In this document: positions 43,401 to 55,461 of the stretch, in pieces
How the letters are laid out: every line of letters begins with the position of its first letter
How positions within the stretch are numbered: the stretch's first letter is position 1
NCBI GenBank assembly: GCA_916613615.1
Contig: OU744720.1
Location: 65,445,971 to 65,509,970, forward strand
Direction: 5' to 3'
DNA from: Steromphala cineraria
Taxonomy: Eukaryota; Mollusca; Gastropoda; Trochida; Trochidae
DNA: 64,000 bases
The notes under the pieces: model-generated
Database searches by the model: none
The model's input: the letters and a program-made list of their open reading frames with translations, nothing else
Told to the model about the DNA's origin: nothing
Program-made: the position numbers and the translations under genes

Positions 43401-44819
43401 CCTGATGAGCTACAAAGCCAATTGCTCTATTTTTATTCTTCTCCTTCATCTATTCAAGAGGCATCTAACTAGCAAGCATGATCATAATTACGTGAAATAT
43501 TAGCAATGTTATTGCAAGGGGAAATCAATTTTGATCAAATTTGTTATTATTCTGAGAATAAGTGTTTTTTCACTCGTGTAGGGATTTTAAAATGTTTGGA
43601 TGTTTATATGTGTTTATATTTGCCCGATTATAAGTTAACGCTAAATATACTTCGAACAGACAGGCAACATACAACTCATTTCTAAAACACAACTATTCAT
43701 AGTCATAGAATAAAGTATCAGTGTTTAAGCGGTCAGTGAAATAGAAACATATTTGAAATATTTAAGCTTGAGAGCCTAATTTGCGAAGCCTTAACAAACA
43801 TTGAAGGTTTGAATGTCATAATGACTCAGAAGGGGTACCCTGCAATTCATATAATTTGTATTTCTATTGAAGAGATCACACTTATTCTTTAATAAAACGT
43901 TCACTAGTGTCTTTAAGAAGCTGGTGTAACCAGGGATTGCCGTGTAAGTATATACCATATGATCAAAGGTTGTGATAAGTTTAATCAACTATTGTTTGTT
44001 TTAATTAGTTCAATGGAATCAATTTATCAAATCAATCAGAACCCGAATCACTTATCAAGTCTCTCGCCCTAGATAACAGATTGTTTCTGCTCATTAGCTT
44101 TATGATCCATGAAGTTGAAACAAGCACAAACTCGACTAGTTAATTGTTTAATGGGCCATTTTTGCTCATCATCAAGAACTCGGCTTTATAAATGTTGACT
44201 CTGTTAATTAACCCAGAAGATATTTTTTCAATTATTAATAAGTTATTGCTCTTTTAGGATCTCGCTCCAGGGGGAACAGTGATGTGATCAAGTCATGTCA
44301 GACGATAGAGATTCATCTTTCGATAGAGGAAATAATCTGTAAACATATTCATGAATATTTTTCAAATCACATTTGTGTCTTTCTTTGAAAAAGACTCCGA
44401 CTTGTATTATAACATATGCTGGTAACATACTTATGGAAGCTTTTTGTTGTAGACAGAGAGGTGTACAGTTCTTAGCATCAGTTTGATGAAGCTAGAAGAG
44501 GGAAATTTACACTATATTATGAGAGAAAGAAGATATTTTGAGCCGAACATTTTTTATCTCGCTGAAGACAAAACATTACTGGGAAACACATACATCCTTT
44601 ATATTTGAATCTACAGCAATGTTATCTTCGTGTGTTCGTTGAAACTGTTTTTCTGAACAAACCTGTAATACTGATATTGAAATGGTATGATTGCTTGCCA
44701 TCAGCATATCAAAGTCAATATCTTACATCGAACAAAATATCATAATATCATATTTAAACTTTTATAGTACATGTTAACAGCGTCTCTGACGCATCTTATG
44801 ACGAACATTTTTAAAGGCA
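43401..44819. other. AT-rich region, nothing recognised
   Basis: No gene or repeat boundary. It may belong to the duplicated region that follows, but I could not match it. Confidence 0.45.
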
Positions 44820-47650
44820 ATACATTTTCTCAAGTGTTTTTGTCTGTATTCAGAAATACTTTACATCACTTATATGTTTTTGAAAAAGAATAATTTAAGT
44901 CACATAGAAAAACTGTGAACAACTAGAGTGTTGATAACTTTCAGCATGACACATTTAACATAACTGCTTGTTTTTAACTTTTGCCGTTCATCATTTCTAC
45001 ACTTGTGCTTTAGAAAATGGTAATGAGATCTACACCAAACAGGACAGTTTAAAAATGAACCATTGTCATTCAACTTTTTTTCCGGGTTTAAAAATAAATT
45101 CAGATACATTTCCTATAAAAAAACCTTATAAAAGATCAAATATTATATAGCAAAATGCAATGCAAACGTGTTCAAGGAGAGATGTGATATTTCATTTAAT
45201 CCAAGTAAACAGAATGTTGTTGTACAATGTGTCTTTATGTCCTGTTATTTAACAAAGGACGTACTTTCAACAAAACGTATAGATTACATGGACTGATTGA
45301 AAGGGTGAATTGAAGAATGAGTCTGAATTTTTAAAGTGCTAAAACACAGAACTATGTTGTTTTCGTTATGAATTTAACTTCATCTTTAAGTTTTATTTTC
45401 TTAATACCATTCCAATAATAACAAGATAACAAATATACGATGTTCTGTAGGAGTTTATTGTCCTTTGTAAAGGTAAAGGCACATTTTATTAGCGGTGTGT
45501 TCCTCGAGAGATTATGCCCTCTTTGAAACTAATGACCCGCTCTGTTGTCAACCAAATGTGTCTGGGGGTAAATGGATTAGTTTATTGATCGCAGACCGTG
45601 ATTGAATCACACGCATTAGCGGCTAGTGTTACAGCAGTTCATTATTGTAACAAATACCTTCCAGATACCAAGATGTAACATCTTAGAGACCTGTTATTTC
45701 TTTCTATCATCGTATTTGAACGGCATTAATCTATTTCCTGCTTAATCTCTCAAAGGACCTGAGTTAATGTCCCACATATACATAGAAATGTGCCATTTGA
45801 TGCAAGTTCATTCCATTTAACACACATTCAAGGATATGAATTGACCGTGCAAGGTGCAAGGTGCAACTAGGTCTGAGACCGTTTGTATTCTTTCTTCCAT
45901 CATGTTAAAGAGTTGTTTACAATGTCATTATATACCAGTGTTACTTCACAGTACCTGATGTTGTCCTTTTATTTTATATGTCAGGCGTTGCATTAATTTG
46001 TTCTCTTGTACTATATTTTTGCCCATCGTTAAAGGTTGCTTTGTTTTGAGGTGTACTTTTGCTTATATTTGACGGTTGTAATTTTTTTTCATCAGTTCCA
46101 GCAATAACAGTAATGAACTTTTTATAGGTTAATGCATAGATTGATATTTTCAGAACACTTTGACATACATATTACTGTTGACACTTTTTAAGAAACACAT
46201 TAATCTTTAATCACTGTAATTTCCTGGTACTTTACTAACAAAGGCTATTGAATGAATATCGTGATTCACCTGAGCATTACATATTCATCTTCTCGTGACT
46301 CATTGGTCACAAACATGGTACAATGACATTGTGCGCACTTTCTCACAAGTAATTAAGAATCTATTACGGTACAGTACTTTTTATGAAGAACACACTACAA
46401 TGGAAATGTCAAAGCATACGTTAAACGTATATAAAGTCAACTCATCTTTATCTTTTTGAGCATAATATCTATGGAAGGGAGATATTCAATGTCATCAGAG
46501 TACGATGTTTTACTTAAATGGGTCGACCTATCACACAAGACCGACAAGGACCGACCTAATAAAGGGAGGTTACTCTAACGTGAACTGTTTGAAACTAAAG
46601 CTGGTCAAGAAAGTTTGATTTTGTGTCATGGTTGAGAACACTGGGTCACGTGTGAAATAGAGGTAGAAGAATAAAGTCGCTTCTTTAAATTTGAGTAGTA
46701 TTTAGCATTTTTTTTTTCCATAGAAACATGTAGCAAGAAGCATTTAAGTGCTGTAAAGTAAAAGTTAAATGAATGTTTGTAAGTTTCCGATTTTGAAATT
46801 CATATTGCCGTTGCCAGCACGTCTATCGTTAACCGAAAATTCACCAAGCGAAGTTTGTATATACGTGCGCGGAGGAATGTGAATAGGTCATAAATTTAGA
46901 GGTGAATATTAGACAAATAATTACTCCAAAACAGTTTTGAGGAACCAATCAGGAAGCAGCTTTTCAAAACTAGTTGTCACGTCTTGTTAGAAATTGTTCA
47001 GACTCGAAGCATGAATGGAAAAGTAATCGAAAAATTCCTTGATTAAGACATTTTTTGGTTCATATTCAAAATCAAATTCACATTCAATTTCAATTATTTA
47101 TTCCTTTGGAGATTGCGTACTGTGCAGTATGATACTCTAATAAATACACAAACATACAAGTCGTTATTGGTGAAGACTCACATATATGAATAGATCTTTC
47201 TGTATTGACATTCATGAATATATTGTTCCCCATGTTAAAAACAACTGAACTATTATGTTCAAGGTTGTCACTGTTAGTAACTTCGGAACAAGATTTCAAA
47301 CCAATATTATTTCAAATATAGTTAACCTAACATATGTTTCTCATTCCTAGTGATATATATATATATATGAATTTAATTCCAAACTTTGTTTCATCACTAA
47401 ACATAATCATGACCAGCGACTTTTGATGTTTCCTAAGCAAACATTGGTCCAATATCCGCAAAGGCTGGCTTTGATGTGGCTAAGTAGACAGATTGATTGA
47501 ATCCTTTCACTTCATTAATCTTGCTTCTCTTCAAATAAAATACGAGTAAACGCATATGCTGTGTAAACAGCATATCCTGCTCTTCAAAATCAGGGTTGGA
47601 GATTGGAAAATAGTTTTCATTAGATGAAAACAATTCACGTTACTGATAAT
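44820..47650 (+). repeat. Diverged direct duplication, copy 1
   Basis: Ordered blocks match the region 60408-63750 in the same orientation. Examples: CTTGTGCTTTAGAAAATGGT (vs CAAGTGCTTTAGCAAATGGT), TTCCTCGAGAGATTATG (vs GCCTCGAGAGATAATGG), CAGGCGTTGCATTAATTTGT (vs CAGGCATTGCATTAATTTGT), CGTGACTCATTGG, and ACAACTGAACTATTATGTTC (vs ACAACTGAACTATAATGTTT). Spacing changes show indels. No reading frame is conserved between copies. The sequence between matched blocks may hold later insertions. Confidence 0.75.
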
Positions 47651-48313
47651 GACTGTAATTAAATTATGTCAGCTTGTTAATGTTTGTGAATGCTTGTTGA
47701 TGTTTACCCACATTTTTGCATGTTTTGAATGTAAGGCAATTGTTCAAGATAAAACGTGCATTGTGTTACATGTGTGAATGAAATGGTTATATCCAAGATG
47801 AACTGCAAAATTCGAAACTCAGTAAAAGTAATTTTATGGTCACAATATGTCATGTTATATAGTATTATCCTAACAAATTTTAAATGGTGCAAAATTTAAG
47901 CCATTGTTTTAGCCAAGGTCTTTTTTGTGGAAAGGCTATGTTCTTGTTCTTGTTGTTGATTTCCCTCCTATTTGTCAGGAGAACCTCCCTGGGGAGTAAT
48001 ATACACAATAATAAGGTATAAAAAAAAGAAAGAAAAAGGATAGAGTAGAGTGTCACTGGAAGCAGGGCCAAGCATAGTCACAGGTGTATGAAACATTGAA
48101 CTACTCTGAAAGAATCCTTGATCGTTTACGGTGAAGGATTTGACAAAGGTCCTGGGCTTTCTTTTCAACACAATGGTACACTTCTGGTTTGATACAATTG
48201 ATATGCAGACATGTCTTGACATCTGCACCTGTGCAGGAAAACACACTAGCGTCTATTAGCACTTGGAGGAGGGTATCCTCATCCGGTGTGGAGCCAAGTA
48301 GTGCACATATATC

Positions 48314-49720
48314 TTACAGGTGTCTCTTCCTTGCATCTTTGAGTGCAGGACAGTGCAGAATCATGTGCTTAAGAATCTCCGGGTTCTCCCTACACAGAGG
48401 ACATGTGTGGTCAACTTCATTATGGTTGAAACGGTGTCTACTAGATTGTAGGGGGTATACACCTGTCATCAGTTTGGACTTGATGAATGATGCAGCTCGG
48501 TCATGCGGGTTCGTATTTACCGTACTCCACATGGGATGCCCTACCGACGACATGTCTGTCTTGAGGAGACTCAGTGATGAATATTGAGGGGATCTCCCTT
48601 TCACTTCATCATCCCAGTAGCTTTGGATGGCAGCAGTCTCTTTCTTTCTCCAGCTTGCCTTTGTAGGTGGGTTTCTCAGCAGGTCATGTATAGAGGGTAG
48701 TCCATATATGGCTAGTTTGAGTCTGGCCTTTTCAAACCAACTTTGTCTGTTACGTCCCAACGATATTGAGCGGATCAGTAGTTGGTGTTCAGTGGAGTTG
48801 CTGTCTTTGACAATATGGTGCAGTAGCATCAGGATCTTACAGTCTGTCATCAGCTCGATGGGTTTGGATCCAAGCAGAGAATAGCAAGCAATGTCCGCTG
48901 TTGTGTCAGGAAGGGAAAGGAAGGCCTTCAGTACTTTGCAATGGAAAACTTCAAGTATCTTTAGACACTTCCCATTTGGCATGACAATCTTGTGTCCATA
49001 GAGTAGTACCGGCAGTACATATATTGTATATATGTGGTTGGATGTTTTGGGATTTAATCCATTACATCCATGGAGTCCAGCTCCCATGAGCGAGTACATC
49101 GTCCCCCTGGCCTTTCGGATGTTGTTGTCCGTGGTAGTACTTGCACCGATGGATTGTTGGTCCTGTACTATACCTATGTGTTCAGCTTGGTCCACAATGG
49201 GGAGGCATTCTTCATGGATGTACCATTCGTACGTCTGCTGTAGCTGCGTGTGGCTGAGCTTCGTGTTCGCTGGGAGGACAGCAGTTTTCGCTGGTTGAAG
49301 CTGGTATCTTTCAGCATCACTGTAGGTTACTGCAGTTGTTATAAGATCTTGGAGGTCTGTTGGTTTCCTAGCCTGCAAGGCTGTGTCATCCACACATGTT
49401 GGAGTTGCAAAATTAATAGTTCCTATGTAGTAACCCATTTGCATGTCCTCTATTGACTGGAGAAGATCGTTATTGTATCTCTTGTAACAGTCTGACGAAA
49501 GGACTCCTCCTTGTCTGACCGCTTGGTTTGGATACTGAAGGGACTTGACACCTGGTTCTTCACTTTCACAGAGGACTTGGTATCTTTGTGCAGGTCGGCC
49601 AGCATTATCCACAGGTCTTCATTGATCCCGTCCAGATACATCTTGCGCAGTAAGCTGTTGTGATCAACAACGTCAAAAGCCTTCTTTGCATCAAGGAAAG
49701 AGATGAATAAAGGACTATTC
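48314..49720 (-). pseudogene. LINE RT catalytic part and C-terminus
   Basis: The frame from 49612 (432 codons) carries AVRQGGVLSSDCYKRYNNDL, then PTCVDDTALQ with the catalytic DD at residues 75-76, a thumb-like helical region and a C-terminal zinc-like C-P-L-C ... H-M-I-L-H-C motif. Upstream in another frame (to about 49720) are FLDAKKAFDVVDH, with the first catalytic Asp, and LRKMYLDGIN. A frameshift near 49560-49610 separates them; the first ~20 residues of the long frame are out of register. This enzyme copies element RNA at the target nick. It is inactive as it stands. Confidence 0.8.
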
Positions 49721-50368
49721 TCGTTCTGGGCGTTGTGGATAGCCTCTGTGATTATAAAGGCTGCTTGGAGAGAGGACGTGCCCTTTGGTTAAACCTTTTT
49801 GTAGGGGATATTGTTTCTTGTTCATGATTGGTTGGATCCGGTTGCGAATAAGAACCTCGATAATTTTTCCCAGTACTGGCGCTACTGTAATTCCCCGATA
49901 TTTGTTTTGGTCCTTGGGATCTTTCTTTTTGAAGACTGGTGTAATTGTGCCTATTTTTAGGGAATCAGGAAGATGACGTCTCTTGAAGACATGGTTAATG
50001 ATAGTAGTCATCCACAATATAACTGTGATTCCACCATGTTTGAGGTGCTCAGCTGTCAGCGAATAACAGTCAGGAGCCTTCTTGTTCTTTAGCCTTGAAA
50101 TGGCATCTTCAAACTCCTTTTCTGTTACTGGTTGGATTTCTGTGTTGTCTGTTTGGCATATCTCTTGAATCAGTGTTATGTCATCGTAGACCTGCTCTGC
50201 ATGACTCTCATCAAATTTTGGATCTTGTAGGGGAGTTGCTAATCTCTCAAAGTGCTTCGCAAAGACATGACATATATCATCAGTATTTGTGTACGTGAAG
50301 TTGCTAATAGTAATGGCAGATATGTCCCTGGATGGATCAGCACGCTGTTTCCTGATTAGCTGGTACAT
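49715..50368 (-). pseudogene. LINE RT N-terminal part
   Basis: 217 codons with VTEKEFEDAISRLKNKKAPD (the classic LINE RT entry block), HLPDSLKIGTITPVFKKKDP and NKYRGITVAPVLGKIIEVL. The last ~25 residues are out of frame. It leads towards the catalytic RT part (49720 downwards) after one frameshift, and follows a weakly conserved linker at about 50439-50630 (KHVDVAIQKRVGKNHVWN). Confidence 0.78.
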
Positions 50369-50743
50369 CAGATTTTTGTCTAGCGGTCATGATTCGTTTT
50401 TGTTCCCTATTCCTTCGTCTAGCGTTTTCTTGCCTTATTTATCCCCTTAGTGTCTTCTTTGTCTCCCACATCTCTTCTTTTGTGCTATCATCTGGTTGCT
50501 GTTTGTATCTCCAGAAAGCTTCATTGGATTTCTTTGATGCTGCTGCAATTTCTTGGTTCCAGACGTGGTTTTTCCCTACTCTCTTTTGGATGGCAACATC
50601 CACGTGTTTAATAACTGAAATATTGTTCAAAACACGTTAAACACCATTTCACTCACTCACTCACTCCCTACTTTCCGGTAGTTTTGGCATGAGGTAGTCT
50701 GCTGTGGAAACCATAGTATTTGATAATTTCGCGATCGCCTGTT

Positions 50744-51610
50744 CTAGCCTGTTGTTATCTCCGGTAGGTTTTGTAATTGGTGGTTGATCCTTTCATTATA
50801 TTCATTGGTATCCACTTTGTGCCAGATGATTCTCCTGGAAGCATTCTCCTGAGGTTTGGAGTGCTCCATATTTGAAGGTACAGAGAGGTGCACATCCATT
50901 GTCACAGGGTGGTGATCTGACGTATTCTTTGGCAGAGAGTCCAATATCTTGGGACAGAAGGCATGCTGTATGATCTTTTGGGAGTCTATGATGTAATCAA
51001 TTCTTGATTCAGAACCGTTTGGATGAACGAAGGTTGATTTCTTTTCCATATTTCGGTGAACTTCCAGTTGGTTCTGTTCCATGAAGTTCTACAATGGCTT
51101 CTGTCTTGTATCCATTGACTCGCTGCCGATCTCTACATAATGTCATGGGTGCTGTGGTATTTCTCTGTTATCTCTGAGATCTCATCCAAGAGATCTGTGT
51201 ATTCTTCAAGTTTTGAAGTACTTCCTCTGCATGGAGCGTACATTGAACCGATGACTACAGGACGTTGTTCTGTTGATACCTCGATAAACTGTGCTCTTGT
51301 GCTGCCATCCGGAAGTACTCTAACAACTTGATCTATATCTTTGTTCCAGAGAATTGCTGTAGCCGCATATCCCCTTGGCTTGTAAAACGAGAGAATAGGA
51401 TCATTTTCATCGATGGATTTGCCAGCAGAATTGAACTTGTCACTGATGTTGAGTTTTCCCAGCTCATACTTGAATAGCCAATGTTCTTGTATACATATAA
51501 TTTTGGAAGAAGTCATGAGGTCTAGAATTGGCTGAGGATTGTTTTATATATTTTCACATTAAAAGTTGTAATCTGGAAGCTGGTTGGATCGGTAGGCCTG
51601 GAGGGTAGAT
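50744..51610 (-). pseudogene. LINE apurinic-type endonuclease domain
   Basis: Pieces in three frames, in order: FQITTFNVK near 51580 (start of the domain, in the frame ending at 51522); SSKIICIQEHWLF, GYAATAILWNKDID and VVIGSMYAPCRGS (51133-51516); then RIDYIIDSQKI and NTSDHHPVTMDV (50744-51082), the terminal D-H active-site block. IQEHW supplies the catalytic Glu. The D-x-N block between the two halves is lost or altered near 51100. In an intact element this domain nicks the target DNA. Confidence 0.78.
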
Positions 51611-51832
51611 TGGATTGGTGTGCTTGCCCTAAAAAATACTGAGAGTTGGGATCTACCTGCTCTCCTTCTACACTGCCACTGCGAGTATTGGGTTCTTGTC
51701 TTGAGTAGTTTAAAGGTAGAGTACATTGAGCTTTATCCTGTTCCTGTTGCCTACCGTGAGACTGGGTTATAGGTGGATGTTCTGCTGTTCTTGTTTGCGT
51801 GCTGTCCGGGTGCTTTGTCCCAACTTGGGCTT

Positions 51833-52756
51833 CTACAGTTGAGTTTGTCTCCCCAATGTTAGTGTTGTCTTGTCCACATATAAGGACTGAAGGAGGGGAA
51901 GAGGAGCTGTCAGTATCTTGTGGGTTCTTCTGTGGTGTGCTTTCCCTTCTAGTGGGGACGGTATTAGCTTGACTAGATGACCTTGAAGGTCCTTTGGTGT
52001 TAACAGGCATCTGTTGGTACTGTAAGTTGTGAGAGGGCTGGTGTAGGTGTGGTAGAATTGTGTCCCAGCTTGGAGCCTTTGGGTCATCTGTGATCCAATG
52101 GATGTCGGCATCACATAAGGTGGAGGTATGATAGGTTGGTGCATTGTTGATAGCAGCGTTGATGCTTGAGGATGGACAAAAGGAAATGTAGTCTGTATAG
52201 TGGGGTGGGTGACCGGAGGCGCAGTTGTTAGTGGATGAGGGAATGAGGCGTGAAGTCCATTGTAAAGACTTGTCGGAGCAGGTGCTGGTTGTGTCTTCAT
52301 TCTGTGTTCTAGTAACTCAATTCTGCTTGTTATTGAATCGAGCTTTTGTTGAACCAATGTCTTCTCAATTATGTCAACACGTTTCTCTAAATCATCATGG
52401 CTTGTAGTTTTAGCTGTGGTATGGTAGTTAGGCACTTCTCTTTCAGGTGATGTAGAGTTTTCAAGCGATATCGCTATCCTCCTCCTCGGGATTTTAATCA
52501 TGTTCTCCAGTTCCCTATTCTTCTTTTCTAGTCCGAGGATGTATTCCATATGTACTGCTTGGTCCCTCTCTTTGTCTTTTACAGCAGCTTCTCGTACCTT
52601 GATGTCATCTGCCAATTTTTGTATGCTTGCGTCTTCCTTTTTCTTGAGTGTAGGTTCCTTGTTGACCTTTTTCTTACAGTTTGGGTTTGTCTGTGCTCTC
52701 AGTTTCTCACAGGGATAATATTGATGATTAAAATGTGGCTGATTTACTGTCGACAA
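51833..52756 (-). pseudogene. LINE ORF1-like protein
   Basis: 307 codons from a start at 52756. The N-terminal half is charged with coiled-coil character (IQKLADDIKVREAAVKDKER, YILGLEKKNRELENMIK, DLEKRVDIIEKTLVQQKLDS). The C-terminal half is Pro/Thr-rich and merges into a second frame (51522-52010) rich in Ser, Thr and Gln. No CCHC knuckle or RRM is visible. The coiled coil upstream of endonuclease and RT suggests a LINE ORF1, which binds element RNA as a trimer in related elements; that role is inferred. Confidence 0.55.
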
Positions 52757-53009
52757 GTTGAAAATTACCTGCTTCCCATAGTGATGTATTGCTCTGTTCT
52801 CTTTGTACTAGAGTCTCATTTTCTTTTCAATATCTGCTTATATTTCATCTTGTACCGGTTAATAAATCTGTCATTGGAAAATACAGACCGCTTTGTTTGT
52901 CATAGCATATTACTTATTAAAACTGCTATAAACGTAAAATACTACCTAATCTGTACACCTAATACTACAACAATCTGTTTGAATAAGGATTAAGATGATT
53001 TTGATTCGG

Positions 53010-53400
53010 TGAATGTGTCTAACTATAGTTTGGCCAGTGAAAGGAATCATCTGTTCATCAACAACGACTGTGTTGGATCTTGGCAGCTGGAGGCAGACTT
53101 GGTTGATGTGATCGAGGTAGATTTAACCTGATCTTAAAGTAGTTGTCTCTGCTTATAGCCTGGACAATGGAGCTGACTGCAGTGCTCCGAGCCAAGTACA
53201 TTCTTACCCTTGGATAGCGTAACGTGCCCATGATGATGTTAATGCTGAATAGTCTTAGGATCTGAGCTGCATTTGTGTCAAGAGCACGACCATTCTTCTG
53301 CCGGAAAGTGACATTGGTGTTTCTTGCAAGCCTTGATTTTAATGTCCTCTTTCCGTGCCAGGTTGACATCTAAAGTTGCTGGTGGTACCAAAATCATTTG
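53010..53400 (-). pseudogene. piggyBac-type transposase fragment
   Basis: The minus-strand frame 53058-53369 reads NVTFRQKNGRALDTNAAQIL, LFSINIIMGTLRYPRVRMYL and IVQAISRDNYFKIRLNLPR, matching the N-terminal block of the DDE_Tnp_1_7 (piggyBac) domain ('..GINILMG...P..RDYW...M.RNRF..I'). After a frameshift near 53085 the other frame gives VVVDEQMIPFTGQT, the 'DEQM.PF.G' block that follows in the family. The rest of the catalytic core is missing. An Arg/Gly-rich frame at 53435-53722 may be its N-terminus. Confidence 0.65.
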
Positions 53401-53651
53401 ATCTATGCCACTGTAGTTGGCGCCGCATCCCTCTTCAACCCATGCCATATGCTCGCCTACCAGCTGGTCTGCCCCAGCCTCTTCCTCTAACCCTTACTTT
53501 TACTGGTTCTCTATTACCATCACCAGGCTCTTTATCAGAAAAAGATGAGGATGTGTATAAATCGTTTGATCCATCAGCAAAAGCATTGGACCATCTGAAC
53601 AGAACTTCGACATTTGAAAGCTGACTCCTTGTTACATGTGTCAACAGATAA

Positions 53652-53975
53652 TGTCTTAATGTCTTTACTGAGAAATGGAAAGATAAACTGTTTTCAGACC
53701 CACCTGGAAAACGAACTACCACTTGTCTGAATAAACACAGTCACTATCTGCACTACAAACAACGTTTTTGGACAGAAACATTCCTTACACAGCCAATACC
53801 GAGAGCCCACAGAAGTGCATTTCCTAAGTTTAGGTGTGGGGTAGAGCCATTACAGGCTGTTATGAAAATGTGCACTATAATGAAAGATACTGTTTCGATG
53901 GTCCAGGAAGCATTGAAGACTAATTACATGTTATGCTACTGTGCCTGGTATACACACAGGGTCGTTTACCCCTGA
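53652..53975 (+). other. Unassigned open frame without clear start
   Basis: 107 sense codons between TAA (53649-53651) and TGA (53973-53975), starting CLNVFTEKWKDKLFSDPPG and including KQRFWTETFLTQPIPRAH and GVEPLQAVMKMCTI. Composition is protein-like, but no family is recognised and the only ATGs are late. It may be part of a transposon or a chance opening opposite the Arg/Gly-rich minus-strand frame. Confidence 0.2.
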
Positions 53976-54211
53976 ATCCGCGTCAAGGATCCCTTGTCGG
54001 ATTCTCGTCCAAAAAGAAAATGGAAAATTAATTAATTGATATCTTTATCTTTCTTAATCACAATATTATACAAAATATTGTTTGAGATATTGTTTTAAAT
54101 AATACATTGAAATCAAACAAAATAGATTTTCAAGATCCATGTGTCCATGTGTCATCCTAAGTGACAAAAGTCATTACATAGAGCTACAGTCTTTAAACAG
54201 ATATGTTATTT

Positions 54212-54385
54212 AAGAAATAAAGTTTGCTCTACCCCAATGTGTTTTGTAATAAAGTATAGTTTTGCCCTGAACTATTATAGTTAAAGCACGAGGACGGTAG
54301 TCCGAGTGCTTTAACGTTGTAATAGTTCAGGGCAAAACTATACTTTATTACAAAACACATTGGGGTAGAGCAAACTTTATTTCTT
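54212..54385. repeat. 174-bp long hairpin (fold-back element)
   Basis: Arms of about 80 bp: AGAAATAAAGTTTGCTCTAC ... ATAGTTTTGCCCTGAACTAT and its inverse, with TTAAAGCAC / GTGCTTTAA close to a GGACGGTAGTCC centre. Only a few arm mismatches. It is non-coding. Confidence 0.9.
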
Positions 54386-54810
54386 TTCTAAGATACCAAA
54401 CTTATTTGCAGGGAAGTATAAACATTCTTATAATTTCAAATTAAAATATTGTTAAAATAACTTAGATTATATATCCATGAACAGGGCTAACTGCTGGCTG
54501 TTCCATGTTTAGAACTCACCCCCTAATTCCAAAATATTGTTTATTGGTGAAACAGTTGATTATGTTAATGTAGCACTTTTATTTTCTCATTTATAAAGTT
54601 TAAAATTTTATTCTCTTGTTGTTTTTTCATTGTTCAAACAAAACAGAAATATCAGACTTCTCATTTTTAATAAAACGTTACTTTTGAACAGCCAGGTTGT
54701 GCGATCATGCAGTTCGGGCCAAACTTCCCATATAAGGCTTATCACGTGATTGACATTCCACAAAGAATTATGGGTATTGTTTGCAAGGAAGCGTGTCAGA
54801 TGTAGATCTA

Positions 54811-55207
54811 TCATTCTTTGCTGTTGTCATAAAAGTTGAAGTTAATGGTACCACCGCTAATATCAGCTGACTGGAGGAGCTGTACACCATGAAAAGGAGT
54901 ATGTACAAACTGTATTGGTTGAGCTATATGGCACGTTGCTTGGCAGAGACGGTTGACGTGTGTCAACGTCACAAATGCTACGGGGCCCCGTGACCTGACG
55001 TGGAATGTCAACGTGGTCACTCGACAAGCATGTCGGAGGCAGAGCATTGGTCGCAGCGTTGTTCCTCTGTAAGATCGAGTTGTTATGTAGCTTTTCAACG
55101 ACATGCTCATTTCTGTGACCAGTGACGGACATGAAAGTTTGGCAATCAGTTGATAGGGATGCGCCATGTTGATTGATAGAACCGAGATCAAAGGTTACCA
55201 TGGGCAC
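54811..55207 (-). pseudogene. Second Crypton-like recombinase, C-terminal part
   Basis: Two overlapping minus-strand frames. One reads LSTDCQTFMSVTGHRNEHVV (the TGHRN catalytic His-Arg block of tyrosine recombinases). The other supplies the end, FHGVQLLQSADISGGTINFN, then a stop. The 'ISGG.I.N' ending recalls the tails of invertebrate and fish Crypton-type proteins. A frameshift lies between them, and the upstream catalytic region was not found. A separate copy from the one at 12-22 kb. Confidence 0.5.
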
Positions 55208-55461
55208 GCGTGATAACGAGGGGGCAGCGGGGAAGAGCGGATAGCGTCATTCAATTGTTACGTCATGTAAAAACTATACCTTTATTGTCTGATAAAGTAC
55301 TTTTTTTTCGATTGTTCTAACCGCTAGGCATCTTAGAAGAACAAATAAGAATGATAAATGATTTGCAAATTAAATCTGACAGATTTAAAGACTTTAGATT
55401 ACAATTAAGTAATTAATTAAGCAGTAGTAATTACATACCACATGAAATCAAATGTCTAAAA

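Larger units (their letters stand above)
47940..52760 (-). mobile_element. Broken non-LTR retrotransposon (I/Nimb-like)
   Basis: A minus-strand LINE with ORF1-like, endonuclease and reverse transcriptase segments in the right order, spread over several frames. The 3' side is near 47940, where the minus strand reads AACAACAAGAACAAGAAC, perhaps a tail. Boundaries are approximate and no target duplication was found. The single large element is broken by frameshifts but not heavily eroded. The clade is judged from RT style (GGVLSS..., CVDD) and is tentative. Confidence 0.75.

Noticed and set aside
48189..49456. Plus-strand frames of 60-130 codons across the LINE
   Set aside because: They are shadows of the minus-strand reverse transcriptase frames.
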